Source: Ooceraea biroi
Lineage: Eukaryota; Arthropoda; Insecta; Hymenoptera; Formicidae
Direction of reading: 5' to 3'
Assembly (NCBI RefSeq): GCF_003672135.1
Contig: NC_039512.1
Location: forward strand, 2,512,874-2,576,873
Length of the DNA stretch: 64,000 bases
Numbering within the stretch: position 1 is the first letter of the stretch; each line of letters starts with the position of its first letter. A model generated the notes under the pieces. That model did not search any database. It was not told where the DNA came from and saw only the letters and a list, made by a program, of their open reading frames with translations. Positions 38,701 to 51,344 of the stretch are shown here, one piece after another. The translations under genes were made by a program, and so were the position numbers.

Positions 38701-39840
38701 TTTCTGACATTGCGCAATGCACTCGTGAAGGAAAGGCTGTTTTAATTCGTCTCGTCACTTTCGTTACTTGGATCGGCAGCGATGATGTTCACTCGATTTG
38801 CAAGCTCGTGTTATTTTCGTTAAAAATATTTTACTAGACGGAGATTAATTTTGTGCGTTTCCAGAAGAAAGTCCACCTTGCAAAAGTAGTACTTGCAAAG
38901 CCGTTACCTCGACGAAGCCCAACGTCGTCGCCGATCGCTCAAGTACTTTCTCCTCATTCACGACGATTGAATATCACTGCCAAAAGCCCATGATTATGAT
39001 AAAGCAACAAATAAAAAAAAAAGAGTAGCGTAGCGACGGGTAGCTCGGTCGGGCCCCGAATTTTACGCGGCCGGCGCGCTCCGATTGATCGCGCCGCCTC
39101 ATCTGTTTCCCCCCTTACACTCATGAACTAAAATCTCTCTCGAGATTTTACATTAACATATTTATTTTTCGACGGATAGCGGTTTTCGTTGTTGAGAGAA
39201 CCCGCACCATGCTCGCTTCTGCTTGTATCAACGATTCGCTAGCGGTCGATCGTGAGCAATTGGAAATGGCGTTTCTGCCGGTTTGCAGCGATAGAAAGAT
39301 GGCAAAATGGAATAGCGCAGAGAAAGGTTCTTCAAACAACTTGCGGAGCTACATAGTTCTTGCATTTGTTCTCTTTAAATGAGTAAAGTCGAGAAGGATC
39401 CTTGCGCAGCCAGTTTCCGCGAGTGTTTGGAGAACACCAGGATTTATTAGTAATAATGTATAATTAGTAAGTTTTAATTTTTAATTATTGATTTATGCCT
39501 CATTAACGGCTTTTACAGTGATCGTAAAAATTGCTTTAATGAGGTTGCTCGCAGAACGAGCATTTGTTCAACTTTTCATCATTGATACTATTTGTTTTTG
39601 CTTTATGCGCGTTTGATTCACGGCAGAGGAATCGTTGATGCAAAATCGCGAGGTTCAGGCAAGGATGTCGCCTGATTTTAGAAACTTGTTTGCGAATCGC
39701 CGTCGGGACGTCGTTAATTATTCGGGAATTTCGAGGAGAGAGATGCGAGCGAAAGCGACATGGTGCGTGGATGCACATTCCATGCATAAAGATTATACAT
39801 ACGTGTATAAGGTAATCATCTGTTAGAGTTTGATAGAGAG
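32796..39840 (+). other. Probable long 3' UTR followed by intergenic DNA
   Basis: The first few kb after the serine-rich protein stop (about 32800-34000) are purine-rich and of similar base composition to the last exon, consistent with a long 3' UTR, though no end is certain. Further right the DNA alternates between CpG-rich and AT-rich patches. Open frames of 60-180 residues occur on both strands, none with a domain, signal or exon structure I can support. Confidence 0.35.
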
Positions 39841-39842
39841 TT

Positions 39843-39925
39843 CAAAACACACACCCACCCAGCCATACACACACATACACATGTATACGTATACACATAC
39901 GCATACGCGTAGATACATACATTTA
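39843..39925 (+). repeat. Imperfect CA/TA-type microsatellite
   Basis: A run built from acacac, catacacac and tatacgtatac units, expanded and interrupted. Confidence 0.75.
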
Positions 39926-40037
39926 CACCTACGTGAAATATTACATTGAAAGATTATAAAGGAATAATATACCTAAAGTTTTCGAAGCTTACAATAGACT
40001 TCTCGGTTTATCATTATTATGTATCGTGATTTTTATG

Positions 40038-40240
40038 TCATGTTCAATAAATGAGTTTTAAACTATACATATTGTTGTTCTTTCCTTGTTTTCCGATTGT
40101 TCCCAGATCAATGTATCCAGCGTCCTCCACAATTTTATATCATGTTCAATAAATGAATTGTAAACTATGTATCTTGTTCCCTTTTTTCCTCGTTTCTTGC
40201 TTGTTCCCAGATCCAATATATTCAACTTCCATCCAGGAAT
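40038..40240 (+). repeat. Two-copy tandem duplication (about 102-bp period) carrying AATAAA
   Basis: The segment starting tcatgttcaataaatgag at 40038 recurs at 40140 as tcatgttcaataaatgaa. The similarity continues through ttgttcccagatc in each copy. Each copy holds one AATAAA hexamer, so the unit could be a duplicated polyadenylation region. No gene ending here is proven. Confidence 0.7.
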
Positions 40241-43200
40241 TATTTGTGATGCAATTAACTTATTAATGCGTGCATGCGATTCGTAATGCGTAGAAAAAAC
40301 GACCGCTTTAAAGCCGCATTTTTTAATATTGAAGCATACGAAACATGACTTGCTTGTTTCACACGTAAGCGATAATTAATAGATAGAAAAAATAATATTC
40401 TTGGTATCGGGAAACTGATTCACCGGCGAAGCGCCTGAATAGAATGAATCATCGTATCGATGGTATCGTAAAGTCATCTTCTTTCATTATCCGGAAGTGA
40501 CAATAGCATTCATATCGGGTGAGATAATTCATGTTAGATACAATTCATCGTGAGTAAAATAGTGATTAAATCGTTCTCTTTATAACAAAAGACATTCTCA
40601 TAACTCGATCTTACTCTTATAATTGATCAAACAGCGAATTGTGGAATAGCAAGTGCTTTGTGCTTTGTTTATAATACAATACGTAATATTATAATTATAA
40701 CACAGTTGCAGAGAATTAAGACAAAGCTGATTGTGACGGACACAAATTCCTCCTGTGCTTGAACGATGCCAAACCAGACCGCGCTAACAACCTTTGCAGG
40801 AACGATGCACTTTGCGTTTGTCTCGCGTTTACCTCATGCCTAAAATTCGCGCTGTATATTACGGTATTTTATTAATACTCTCGCTTGCGTGATTCTCAAC
40901 AAATTCGCGTGGCCACATGGCCGAGCTCGGATTTCAGTGTCGCGAGATTTTGCGCGCGCGCACAGGACTTAGCGGCAGATTTATCGCCACCAGAAGCTGT
41001 TCCGGCACTCGCTTTAACAAGCTTTAAAATATGCCTTTTAAACATTAACCGACCGCGCACACGCGCGACGTTATTCATGTCGCGGTATTGGTCAATTTTC
41101 GTCTGCACTGTTTTTCTGGGCCAAGGATGATAGTACGAGTGCTTCGCACTTTGCTTATGATATGTATGGAAGGATATGGAGGGGTGGGAAGTTGCATCAT
41201 CAGCTGCAACTCTGCAATGTGAAAAGAAACTTTTGCGTTAGAACGTAGGAGAGAGTCACAGGACAGTTACATCTTCTGCGCCTTCATGTACGCATGCAAA
41301 CATAAATATGCAAATATTTCAATTCATTGATTACACATTTTTAATTAATTTTAATATCGTGAAATTTTTATTTGAAGCTCTTGATTACTGAAAAATGATC
41401 GCGGAGAAAAAGCGCTGATCGAACAAGCTAAACAATAATCATTCTTCGCAACAAAAAAGGAAATTATTTTCAAGCGGAAGTTGCAGAAAGCCATGCTTGC
41501 AAAAACCTCCGCAGATTCCGCTGCAGTTTGTATAAATTATACTCATCAGCGATTGTTCTTGAGCGAACCGAGCCGTTTGCGTCTACTCGAGGTAACCGAG
41601 GGAGACATTTGTGCAAGCAAAGTTGCAAAAAGGAAAAGAATGTATAACACGCGTGATCACGCAATGAATGTGCAACCGTGCTCACGTGAGTCATTAGGTT
41701 GTACAACGGAATGTCACGTAACCGACAACAATCGTATCGCGAGATACGTAACGATAATCTCTTATCATCTCTTATCGTAAACAATCGCTTTCTACGCGCT
41801 TACAATGCACGAACGCATGAATGTTCTTGTTATCACTCGGCAGCCTCGTAACTTCGCATTATTGATGACGAACGTGGCGCAATGCGATCGAAACGACAGG
41901 ATATCTGATCGAGATCAGATTGTTTCGATTGTGCCGACGATGATGATGATAATGATGATAACGATGATGCAATCGATTCGGATCAGCTTCTCGTGCGCAG
42001 AAACGCCAGGAACCGTTTAGCGTTTGATGCGCGGCGCACTAAAAGATATCACGCGAATCGCATTGTGATGTCGATACGCGCAAGAACACGACACTGCCCA
42101 CTGTGCGAAACGTCACATTGCGAAATGGTATCTTATACTGCGGATATTCAATAATGCAAGCGAGCAAAGTCGCGACGAGTTTCGAAATATCGAGCCATAC
42201 GTCGAAAGCTTGTCCGTCATACAAGCGATCGTTAATGGGAAGAATGTTTGATGTTATAAATGAAGTATTCGTGATGAGTATTATTATTGAACTATTATTA
42301 GAGAGAGGGTGCTTATGAATTTATTACAGAATTTATTGAACATGTATTATGTACCTACATACGAAAATTTAATTGTCCAATTATAATTATCATTATTATT
42401 ATATTTAATTATGATAATAATGTACTGTAATATAACATACTATATTCTCTATAATATATTATACAATATACCATATAAAAATATTATATAATTATAATAA
42501 TATAGAGAGAAAGAGAGAAAAATAAAAATGACAATTTTTAATCTCTTAATCTCTTTAATACATTACATCGAAAAGAAAACTGTAATTACATTTGTGTCAT
42601 GATAATTCCTGAGGATCTTTTTATATATACTTTTTTGATATATTATATACCTTTTTCATATAGATCTTGCTTTTCGCGATAATTAATGAGAGGTAATTTC
42701 GATAATGCATGCGCAACATCGTCGCGGCATGCTTACGCTGATAGTTTCGCGAATGGAGATTTCCACTGCGAGAAGAAGACTGGCGCCCACAATGGTATGT
42801 CATTGTCTGAGTTATTAGCGGGAAATCTGCGTCTGCAAAAATAGATACGCGTGCATACGTACGAGATGAATAAGGAAGCGGCGAAAGGATGACGCGCAGC
42901 CAAGCACGTGCATGTTCACAGTATAATAATCCCGCAAATAAGGAGGCATACGAGACAATTTTCCCAAACGAAGTATAATACATTTTTCTTGTCGGACGAT
43001 AATCTCGCAACGCTTTCCATTCCGAATCTAGAATCCAGAATTGAATTCCCAGATCTTCAGAATTTCGCTTTAACTTCACAATCTGGTTACGAAGTCTCAT
43101 ATTTGTCAGAGAAACATATTCAATTTTGTTTCTCCTATTTCCTGTCGCCGAAATGAACAAATTGACACTTTGAGGTGTGTACTTTATTTATCACCCTCTC

Positions 43201-46200
43201 CATTGGGGACCAATTTTTTTCATTAATATTCGACGAGACAAGCCGTAAATCGTTTTTCCTTCCGAAGAAGTAACGTGTGCGAAATCCTATCCGCGCCAGT
43301 TATTCGGTTAATCTCGGTCGAACGAGTGCCTCGCCCCCGACTGCATCCGCTGGATGGCTGGCAGGAAGTTCATCAAGGTGCATGGACGTCCCTACACCCA
43401 CGTCTGTTTATCAAATCTCATTCGCGAGCGCGCCCATTCAGCGCGCGCCCGGCTCACGCATCTGGCGTATCGCATCGCTGGCAACCTACACGCAGCCCCG
43501 GGGTCTCGCCCTCTTCGTCCCGCGCTCTCTTCGTCCTCGCTGCATCCTGCGCCCTTCCCGCCACGCGTGCCATGCTGCGTGTCTCGCGGGTGCTTAGCAA
43601 TCGTTACATGCACTTTCCACACGCTTCTCCAATAACGGAGCACTTTCTCCGTGAATACAATTTCCATGAATCGCGACCGTTACGTCACTATATCGTACAA
43701 TTCACGTGACGACTTTGTTTTTGCAATCTCGTGCTGCGTCACGTTTCCGCGTGGTCCTTGAGAAGAGAGTGTCCCTGACCAGCGACTATATTCAGTTGCG
43801 ACAGTCGTAACCGCGAGTTATCGTTGCGGAAGGACGTGACATTCACGGGAAAACTTGAAATTGTAGCGTAGCGCAAAAAGGCGTGGAGTAATTTCAGAAT
43901 ATTAAATTATCTTATTCTTGTTATGGAGATGTGATATTTCGTTTATAAATCTTTTCCAGTTGCAAATACGCGTGCGTGATTTCCAAACTTTGTACATAAT
44001 TTGCAAGCAACGTGTGTCAGAGAGTAGATTGAAAAAGATACACATCAAGGACATCGTAATTGTATTTTTTGAATCGTAATTGGAAAGAATTAAATTTCGA
44101 ATGATATTTAAATAGAATATTTCAATAAACAGAAAGAATAGAAATAGCACATCACGAATGTGCATTCAAAAATACAAAGCATTTGATTTACAAGAATGAA
44201 AATTTTTGTTGCTCTGTTCTATGTTAAAATTTAACATGTTTTACATTTTATTTTTTTATGTTTCATTCTATTTATTTTGCTATCTCTTCCCTTTTGCAGT
44301 AGGACTTTATTCTGATGTTCTCGAAAAGCAGAAAGGACCATTCGATCTGCCTTAACTTTTCTTACTCGTGTTTTCAATTTCCTCGACTTCCTCGACTTAA
44401 CTCGTATGTTAAAACGATGCATCGAACGCACCAAGTGCAGATATAACGTGCGCAGTATTTAAAAAAGAAATTCAGGTCGGTGGACTTTCTGACGGGCGCG
44501 AAATAGGAACGCCGATCAATACGCTCGTACGTCGTTACTATTTCTGATTCGTTGCGAGTTATTCATAGCAGCTAGCGTTTATCTGCGTATTAATTTGATT
44601 AACTCTCACGAGAGACGGGCGGTGCGCCCGTGGATCGAGATTGACCACGCACGATAAAGAGATTTCATTCCGCGTGGGAGATTATAAACGAGTTTTACAA
44701 CGAACCGTGTTTTCTGTAGTCGCTAATTAATTTCATTAATAAATGTTACATTTCCTTTCTCTTCCTATTCAATACGCGCACTTACAATTTTGTGATTTTA
44801 TATTTAAATAATAAAATTACACACTCTGGTATTTTCAAGCATAGGTATTGTAATATAATGTCAAAGGTACAAATGCGGCATGTATATCATTGCTCTTTGA
44901 TTACAATGTTATACATTTCTTGCTTTGGTAATTCTAGATTTGTCATGTTTACTGCAACACCCCAATGATTTATATGAAAGTCTTGAGCTGGTTAAAATAG
45001 AATCGGTATCGATTACATATCACATATAATTATCACATAGTCGATTTCTAGATATCTGATAAAGATATAAATAAACACGTATGTTTTTTGAAATAAAAAT
45101 ATAACTCTTTCCCAACAAATCTTATTTAATTATTTGCACAAGATATGAATGTTACAAAGTTTCCTCAAGGTTCCTCATTTTTGCCTTTTCTGAAATATTT
45201 TTAACGATTCTCAAACTAGCTTGGAAAGGTTCGTTTCTAAATAATCGTTTTACTTTAGGAAACGGTTTCTAAATTAATTACGGTTGAAACTAGTCACGTA
45301 TGCGGCCGATTCAAAATTCGCTCAGTTTGAAATCTTCTAAAATTTGTGTGGGTTGGTGAACTTTCGTTATAAAACCGCAGTAGAGGCATTTATCTGTACA
45401 AGTCCGTAAACACTGATTACATAATGACAGATGTGTTTGCGCCGGCAAAGCTTTACGGACTTAACTGATACACGATGATTTATCGACCTCTCAAGGAAGT
45501 CGAACGTAAAATCGATCGTCTTGCACCCCACGGGTCGAGGAAAGTCGCCGCGTATCCTTCGCGAAACTTTCCGTCGTCAGTCTCGCGCCATCTCGCGATA
45601 GCATGTCTTTTCCGCTCTTTTTCACGCGCGCGTCGGCATCAATTATCTCATTGTAATGCATAATATTGCAACGCGCATTATGCACGTTTATTTCATCGGG
45701 TTATCAGCGGGGTCTATCACGTTCCGCGCATTTATCATGAGGAGAAACTGTGTTATTGTAAGCATATGAACAATTCTTATTAATGATTTGCTATATCAAT
45801 GTGCGGATATTGCGATATTTTTTTATGATATTTATATTAACTATTTTTATGCCTTTATCTAATTTCGCGGAAAAGTAAATTTGAATTTTTATTACAGAAT
45901 ATTTTAAAATTAAAATGTAAAATCTCATTCTGTTCAAAATTTCATTAAATGTTATTCTGAATCCTTTTTGCGGAATTTGTGAACAAAACTATAAAGAGAT
46001 ATGATTGCTACAATTATTTGTGAGACGTTGAACTTATTTTTTTATTTTGACTTCTTCTTATACAATAATGACGATATTATTCATAGATCGCATGAATTAA
46101 ATAAATTTATATATGAGTTAATATTATTAATACAATTATAAGTTATACTTCAACTAAACTTAATAATAAGGGAAAAAGGTTCGATGATGAAGACTCGAAA

Positions 46201-47512
46201 AGAAATTTGACATTATGAGCGAACAGCAAGATAATTATTAAAAGTGCAGTTTATTGATTGTGAATATGTGAGAAAACTTATTTATCTGAAGAATATATCG
46301 TAGGCATAAATTACATTATCCTTCTTTATAACATTATATACACACTTCATAATGGCCGCGATAAAGCATCAAGAACCTTGAGGAAGGTCAGTATGAATGC
46401 AGAGAAGCGAATTATTTCGGGATCGGTGGACGTTTCTCCGCATGATGTGACCATGATCGATTAAACTTTTATTCCAGCTTGACATGCATTTACGCTCCGC
46501 TTGTCACAGCTCATTAATAATTCATTATTTGCATGATACAGTAGCCTAGTATATAAATTCTCTTTGTGCTTTATATTTATTATACATATCGTAATATGAA
46601 TGTATATGTGTACAATATATTCTGTTTTAAGAGACAGAGCAGAGACGGAGAGAGAGAAACTTTTTTGCAGAATGCAATAAATTGATTTCCCTTTTCTTCA
46701 TCTATCCTTTCATCTGTTGGCTTTGAAACTTGATGATCACAATCGTGCAGAACAGCAAAGAAAAATGGATGATGTATTGCGAGGTAAATAGAATGCTGGA
46801 ATCCTGACCATATCTTGCATCACAGAGCAGCTACCCTTTTCATCGACAAGGCAATAAAGCGGTTGAAGAAACGAGAGTATGAATTACAGACGGAACGTCA
46901 AGGATGTATATGACTTCTCAGTAATTGAATTCCCTTATATCATGAACCAGCAATTCGTCATTACGCTGCCTCCGTTCGCGAATCGATAGGTCAATCAGAG
47001 GAGTGTAGCACGCATGCACGCGACGGTGCCTTCTAATCAATCCAAGCAAGCTCAAAGACGAGGTATTTCTGTTTTCTCTAAAAAGATTTTTCTTTATTAA
47101 TTGCAGTTCTAGGCCTGGCTACGTTACACAGGCAGTCTACAATGACCCCTTGTCGCACCTTACATGTCCGTTTCACGAGCGGCTACGCAACGAGTGACGT
47201 AGCAGTGCGAAGCGAGCGCGAAACGCGAAGATAGAGCGCCTAAGCGCACGTCGTCGTTCGTGTATTTATAGCGGCAGCCTCCTCTCTTCGCTACGAAAAT
47301 AAGCGCTTTTCCTCTTGTCCATGCCAGGCGTCACGTTTTTCCTCGAGCCGCTCACGCGATGTGTCGCGCCGCGCCGATCTGTTTACATTTTCCCGGCTCA
47401 ACCGGCTTGGCTGGACGATATTGGCATTACGATAGAATGTTGCGTCGTGTCCAGGCTCCGGACTTACAGCAACGTTCCGATCGTATTTCTATGTGGGCGC
47501 ATTAAATATATA
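40241..47512. other. Gene-poor region, no supported gene
   Basis: Mostly AT-rich intergenic DNA with CpG-rich islands at about 43270-43600 and 47150-47340. There is a short gat-type microsatellite at about 41937-41970 and an AT-rich low-complexity tract at about 42400-42510. Open frames in the islands show no known motif. Confidence 0.4.
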
Positions 47513-47738
47513 CAGGGTGGCCCATTTTAATTTATACAGTCGATTTTTTAAAACACTAAAAGAAATACGAAAAAATGTTTCAGACAAACATGTCACGATT
47601 TCGAGGGGGACATAAGATGATACCATTGGTTTGACCTTGAACAGTCGTTTGAAGGTCACGCGAAGATCACCTTCAATTTCTTAAATTGAAACCCCAACTT
47701 TTTATTGCAGATTCTTATTCTCCATCGAAAAGTAAGTA

Positions 47739-47864
47739 ACTTTTGTCTGAAACATTTTTCCGAAAAATGTCATCTTATGTCCTTAAAATGTCCTCAAACT
47801 CATCTTGAAGATCATTTTAAGGACATAAGATGACATTTTTCGGAAAAATGTTTCAGACAAAAGT
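47739..47864. repeat. Inner hairpin, left arm of the palindrome
   Basis: Inverted repeat with arms of about 53 bases (acttttgtctgaaac and its mirror) around a loop of about 20 bases. The copy at 48235-48360 is its reverse complement. Confidence 0.9.
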
Positions 47865-48234
47865 GGCATGTTTTCTCGCGTAGAATCCGAATCCGTAATA
47901 AAAAATACCATGTCTCATTAAAAAATAATTTCAGACCGGAAGTTAGAATTTCGATAAACAATGACCCGTCTAGTTGTATCCACATTCTCTGTCGTGTATG
48001 GAGATCAACGTTCGAACAGTGTATTGTCGAATACCGATTTACGTAATCACGTTTGACATTGTCGATATTCGACAATACACTGTTCGAACGTTGATCTCCA
48101 TACACGACAGAGAATGTGGATACAACTAGACGGGTCATTGTTTATCGAAATTCTAACTTCCGGTCTGAAATTTTTTTTTAATGAGACATGGTAGTTTTTA
48201 TTACGGATTCGGATTCTACGCGAGAAAACATGCA

Positions 48235-48360
48235 ACTTTTGTCTGAAACATTTTTCCGAAAAATGTCATCTTATGTCCTTAAAATGATCTTCAAGATGAG
48301 TTTGAGGACATTTTAAGGACATAAGATGACATTTTTCGGAAAAATGTTTCAGACAAAAGT
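48235..48360. repeat. Inner hairpin, right arm of the palindrome
   Basis: Mirror copy of the inner hairpin at 47739-47864, equidistant from the centre of the large palindrome. Confidence 0.9.
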
Positions 48361-48588
48361 TACTTACTTTTCGATGGAGAATAAGAATCTGCAATAAAAA
48401 GTTGGGGTTTCAATTTAAGAAATTGAAGGTGATCTTCGCGTGACCTTCAAACGACTGTTCAAGGTCAAACCAATGGTATCATCTTATGTCCCCCTCGAAA
48501 TCGTGACATGTTTGTCTGAAACATTTTTTCGTATCTCTTTTAGTGTTTTAAAAAATCGACTGTATAAATTAAAATGGGCCACCCTGTA

Positions 48589-51342
48589 TATCGCTCGTTA
48601 CTATTTTCGCCTTGGCAAAATTTATGGAACGCGATAAATTATTTTTTTTATAATTCCGTACGTGAACGAGCTGTTCATCAATGTTATCGCGATTGTAACA
48701 TAAGGAATTATTTATTTGTTAATAAGATTTTCGTAGCGTAAATTTAATATCTGCTTTTTTATATATGTGAAAGTTGGTGCTTAAATTGGAAAACACTTCA
48801 TCTGAATATCACATTATTTTTACTAAAATATAAAACAATTAAATAATTGGATGATTGCTTCTCTTTCTACGTGAACTCTTTTATCAAAGACGAAATAGTC
48901 TCCATAAAAGTTTTCAAGATTGATTTATTTTTTAACATGCATTTTTGGTACGTCCCCTATTTAGGGACACCTTAGCGAATAGGCTTGATCTAACAATATG
49001 TATGTCGAATTACTGTTGGCAGAAACACCGTGAGCCAAGGATGCGAAGATTTGATGTAAACAGAATGTATTTTGCGCGATATCGCGTGGCGAATAGATGC
49101 GAAAATAGTTCGTGTTAATTTACACGATGTCGCGTCTATGAGACGCCAGAGAATATCTTCGTGACTAATCACATCCGATACAAAATAACTGTAACTATTA
49201 TTTAACCGGCCAGGCTATACTCACGTGTCTATTAAATATTAAATTTTGGAACTTGTTTAAATTTAAATAACCAATATTCTGATACCGTAATATTATATGC
49301 AGATTATAAATTCATGAATTGCTCAAATAATATGAGGCCACGTGACAAAAAAGACATAATTAATTAACATAATTATAATTAATAGCAAAATAGAAGATAA
49401 AAATTTTATACGTAAACTAATATTAATTTTGGTATGTTAATGTGCAGCAGATTCTGATTTCGTTCAGTGGATTGTTAGCACATTCGATGACGCACGGATG
49501 CTTTTAAAAGCGTGAAGTGTACGTCGAATTCCACTTTAGATAAAATTTGCTTCCGCGTATGTTAAATCATCAATTTGATGGCAATATCTCGTTGGACTGT
49601 AACGTGCGTCATATATTTTCGTGTATACCATATTATTAGAGATAATGTTCCATCACGTAACTTGTTTCATTAAAAATAATTTAAGAAAAGCACTTTATAT
49701 TTCTGTATACATGTAAAATTCATGCAAAATTATTATTTATTACAGTTTCAGTTTTATTAGGACTAAAAACTTAGAAATAATATAAAATATATCATAATTT
49801 GTAACGAGCAATCGATGGTGTCCGTAAAAGAAACTGGCGTAGCAGGATGCCGGAGCGCTCACCTCGCGATTTTGGCAGCAGGTACAGGACCTCACCAGGT
49901 GAATATTCCAAGAAAAGTGAGCTGGTTTCCGCGAAATATAAGACGGCAACTTCGCGTGGACAAGTTGTTAGCGAACGCAGTTTTACGAAGATACTCTCTC
50001 TTCCGGTGGTCATTTTGGCGCGCAATTTGGATAATCGCCCGAGCGTCGCGACTGTTAGGCGTCGTACGCGTGTACCATCGGCATGTCCATGCATATCTGA
50101 ATAAAGCCGTCAGATCCACATTGTTATTTTTGGCATAACGGCGCCTAAAGTGTGACGCCGTGTCTCGCCGCCGGCGACAACCTCGTGAGCATTTTTGCCG
50201 GTGTATCGTGGTGATCGCTGCCAAATTGCGATATACGCGCGAATACACGCGTGCCACACGATGTGAGCGAGCTGCTCGCTCGAGAGGAATAACGGATGCG
50301 TTCGCTCGCGTGGGTGCAGCGCGATTGTGCTGCGTTGCAAGGGCGAGCAACCTGCTTGCTGTTGAGGATGGATGCGAGCTGTCCGATACAGAAGCGCGCT
50401 TTCGTTCCCGCGCTTTGGTCCTATAAATATACGACAGACCAGCTAGAAATATACCGTCCCTTCCCGCTTTTGATAACGTTCGGATATTTTGCAACTGAAA
50501 ACGAGAGATGCTGTAACCCGTCGGTGTTCTGGGACAAGAGCAATTTTATTAGCGCGACATTTCTGGTTTTAGTTACAAAGCGTATCGACGTAACAGAATA
50601 CCCCATTGTTTTACCAATGAAAATAAACGGCCAAATAAATTTTTTTTAATACAAGAATAGAGCACAGATTTCTTTCATGTCTTTTGATACGTATCCAATA
50701 CGAATAGCCTCTCGGAGTTTATTTAATGTATTAACTTTGAAGTCAATTATTAAATATTCCCAACGTTTCAATAATTTTTTGATATTGAAATCATTTTGAT
50801 GTTTAAATCCTTTGAGCTCCGCAAATCTTGATTTGCTGTGTCCCGTCAATTAAATTTATTAATTTAAATTACTGAATATAAAAATATGAAAATATTCATT
50901 TTTTTATTTCTGGTTAAACAATTTTGGACGAAAGCAATGATGAATGGATGAAAGTTACAGCAAAAAGTAAGAAGATGATGTGATCCATCAAGGACACGTG
51001 GAAGACATATCAACTGGGGTGTATTCGGATCGAGTGTCACGTAGTGATTAGATCATGCGCGTGGCGGATTATGTGACTCCATAATCACCGATTATTATGT
51101 CAAAATTCTTTTTCCTCGCGTGCCTAATGTATCTACATCTCATGGGAGTACAAAATCGACATTGGCATCGCACGCTGAAAGATTCGGAGCATGTCTCACT
51201 GTATCATTAACTTAATGATACGTTTACACATCGATTAGCGTCACGTCGTCGTGTTAACTGAAATGCGGAACCCTATCGTCCAACCCTATCGTCGAGTCCG
51301 CGCTTTTGTTGCGATTACGGGAGAACCTTATCTGACAATAAT
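48589..51342. other. Intergenic DNA, no supported gene
   Basis: AT-rich, with a CpG-rich patch at about 49840-50430 that gives rise to overlapping open frames on both strands (up to 200 residues), none recognisable. Confidence 0.4.
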
Positions 51343-51344
51343 TA

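Larger units (their letters stand above)
47513..48586. mobile_element. Giant palindromic (foldback) transposon, 1,074 bp, nested hairpins
   Basis: The element starts cagggtggcccattttaatt and ends with its exact reverse complement, bounded by TA (or TATA) on each side. The two arms, about 535 bases each, mirror one another nearly perfectly around a centre near 48049, with a short loop of about 50 bases. Each arm also contains its own smaller hairpin (47739-47864 and 48235-48360). There is no open frame resembling a transposase. The TA-CAGGGTG end type is common among non-autonomous Tc1/mariner-like elements of insects; the exact family is inference. Confidence 0.88.

Noticed and set aside
42621..43160. 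179-residue minus-strand open frame
   Set aside because: No recognisable motif or splice context; treated as chance.
47812..48637. Open frames of 60-108 residues within the palindrome
   Set aside because: Mirror-image frames of a self-complementary sequence; no transposase motif.
49892..50494. 200-residue open frame on the minus strand
   Set aside because: Arg/Ala/Thr-rich with no motif; several frames are open at once in this CpG-rich patch.
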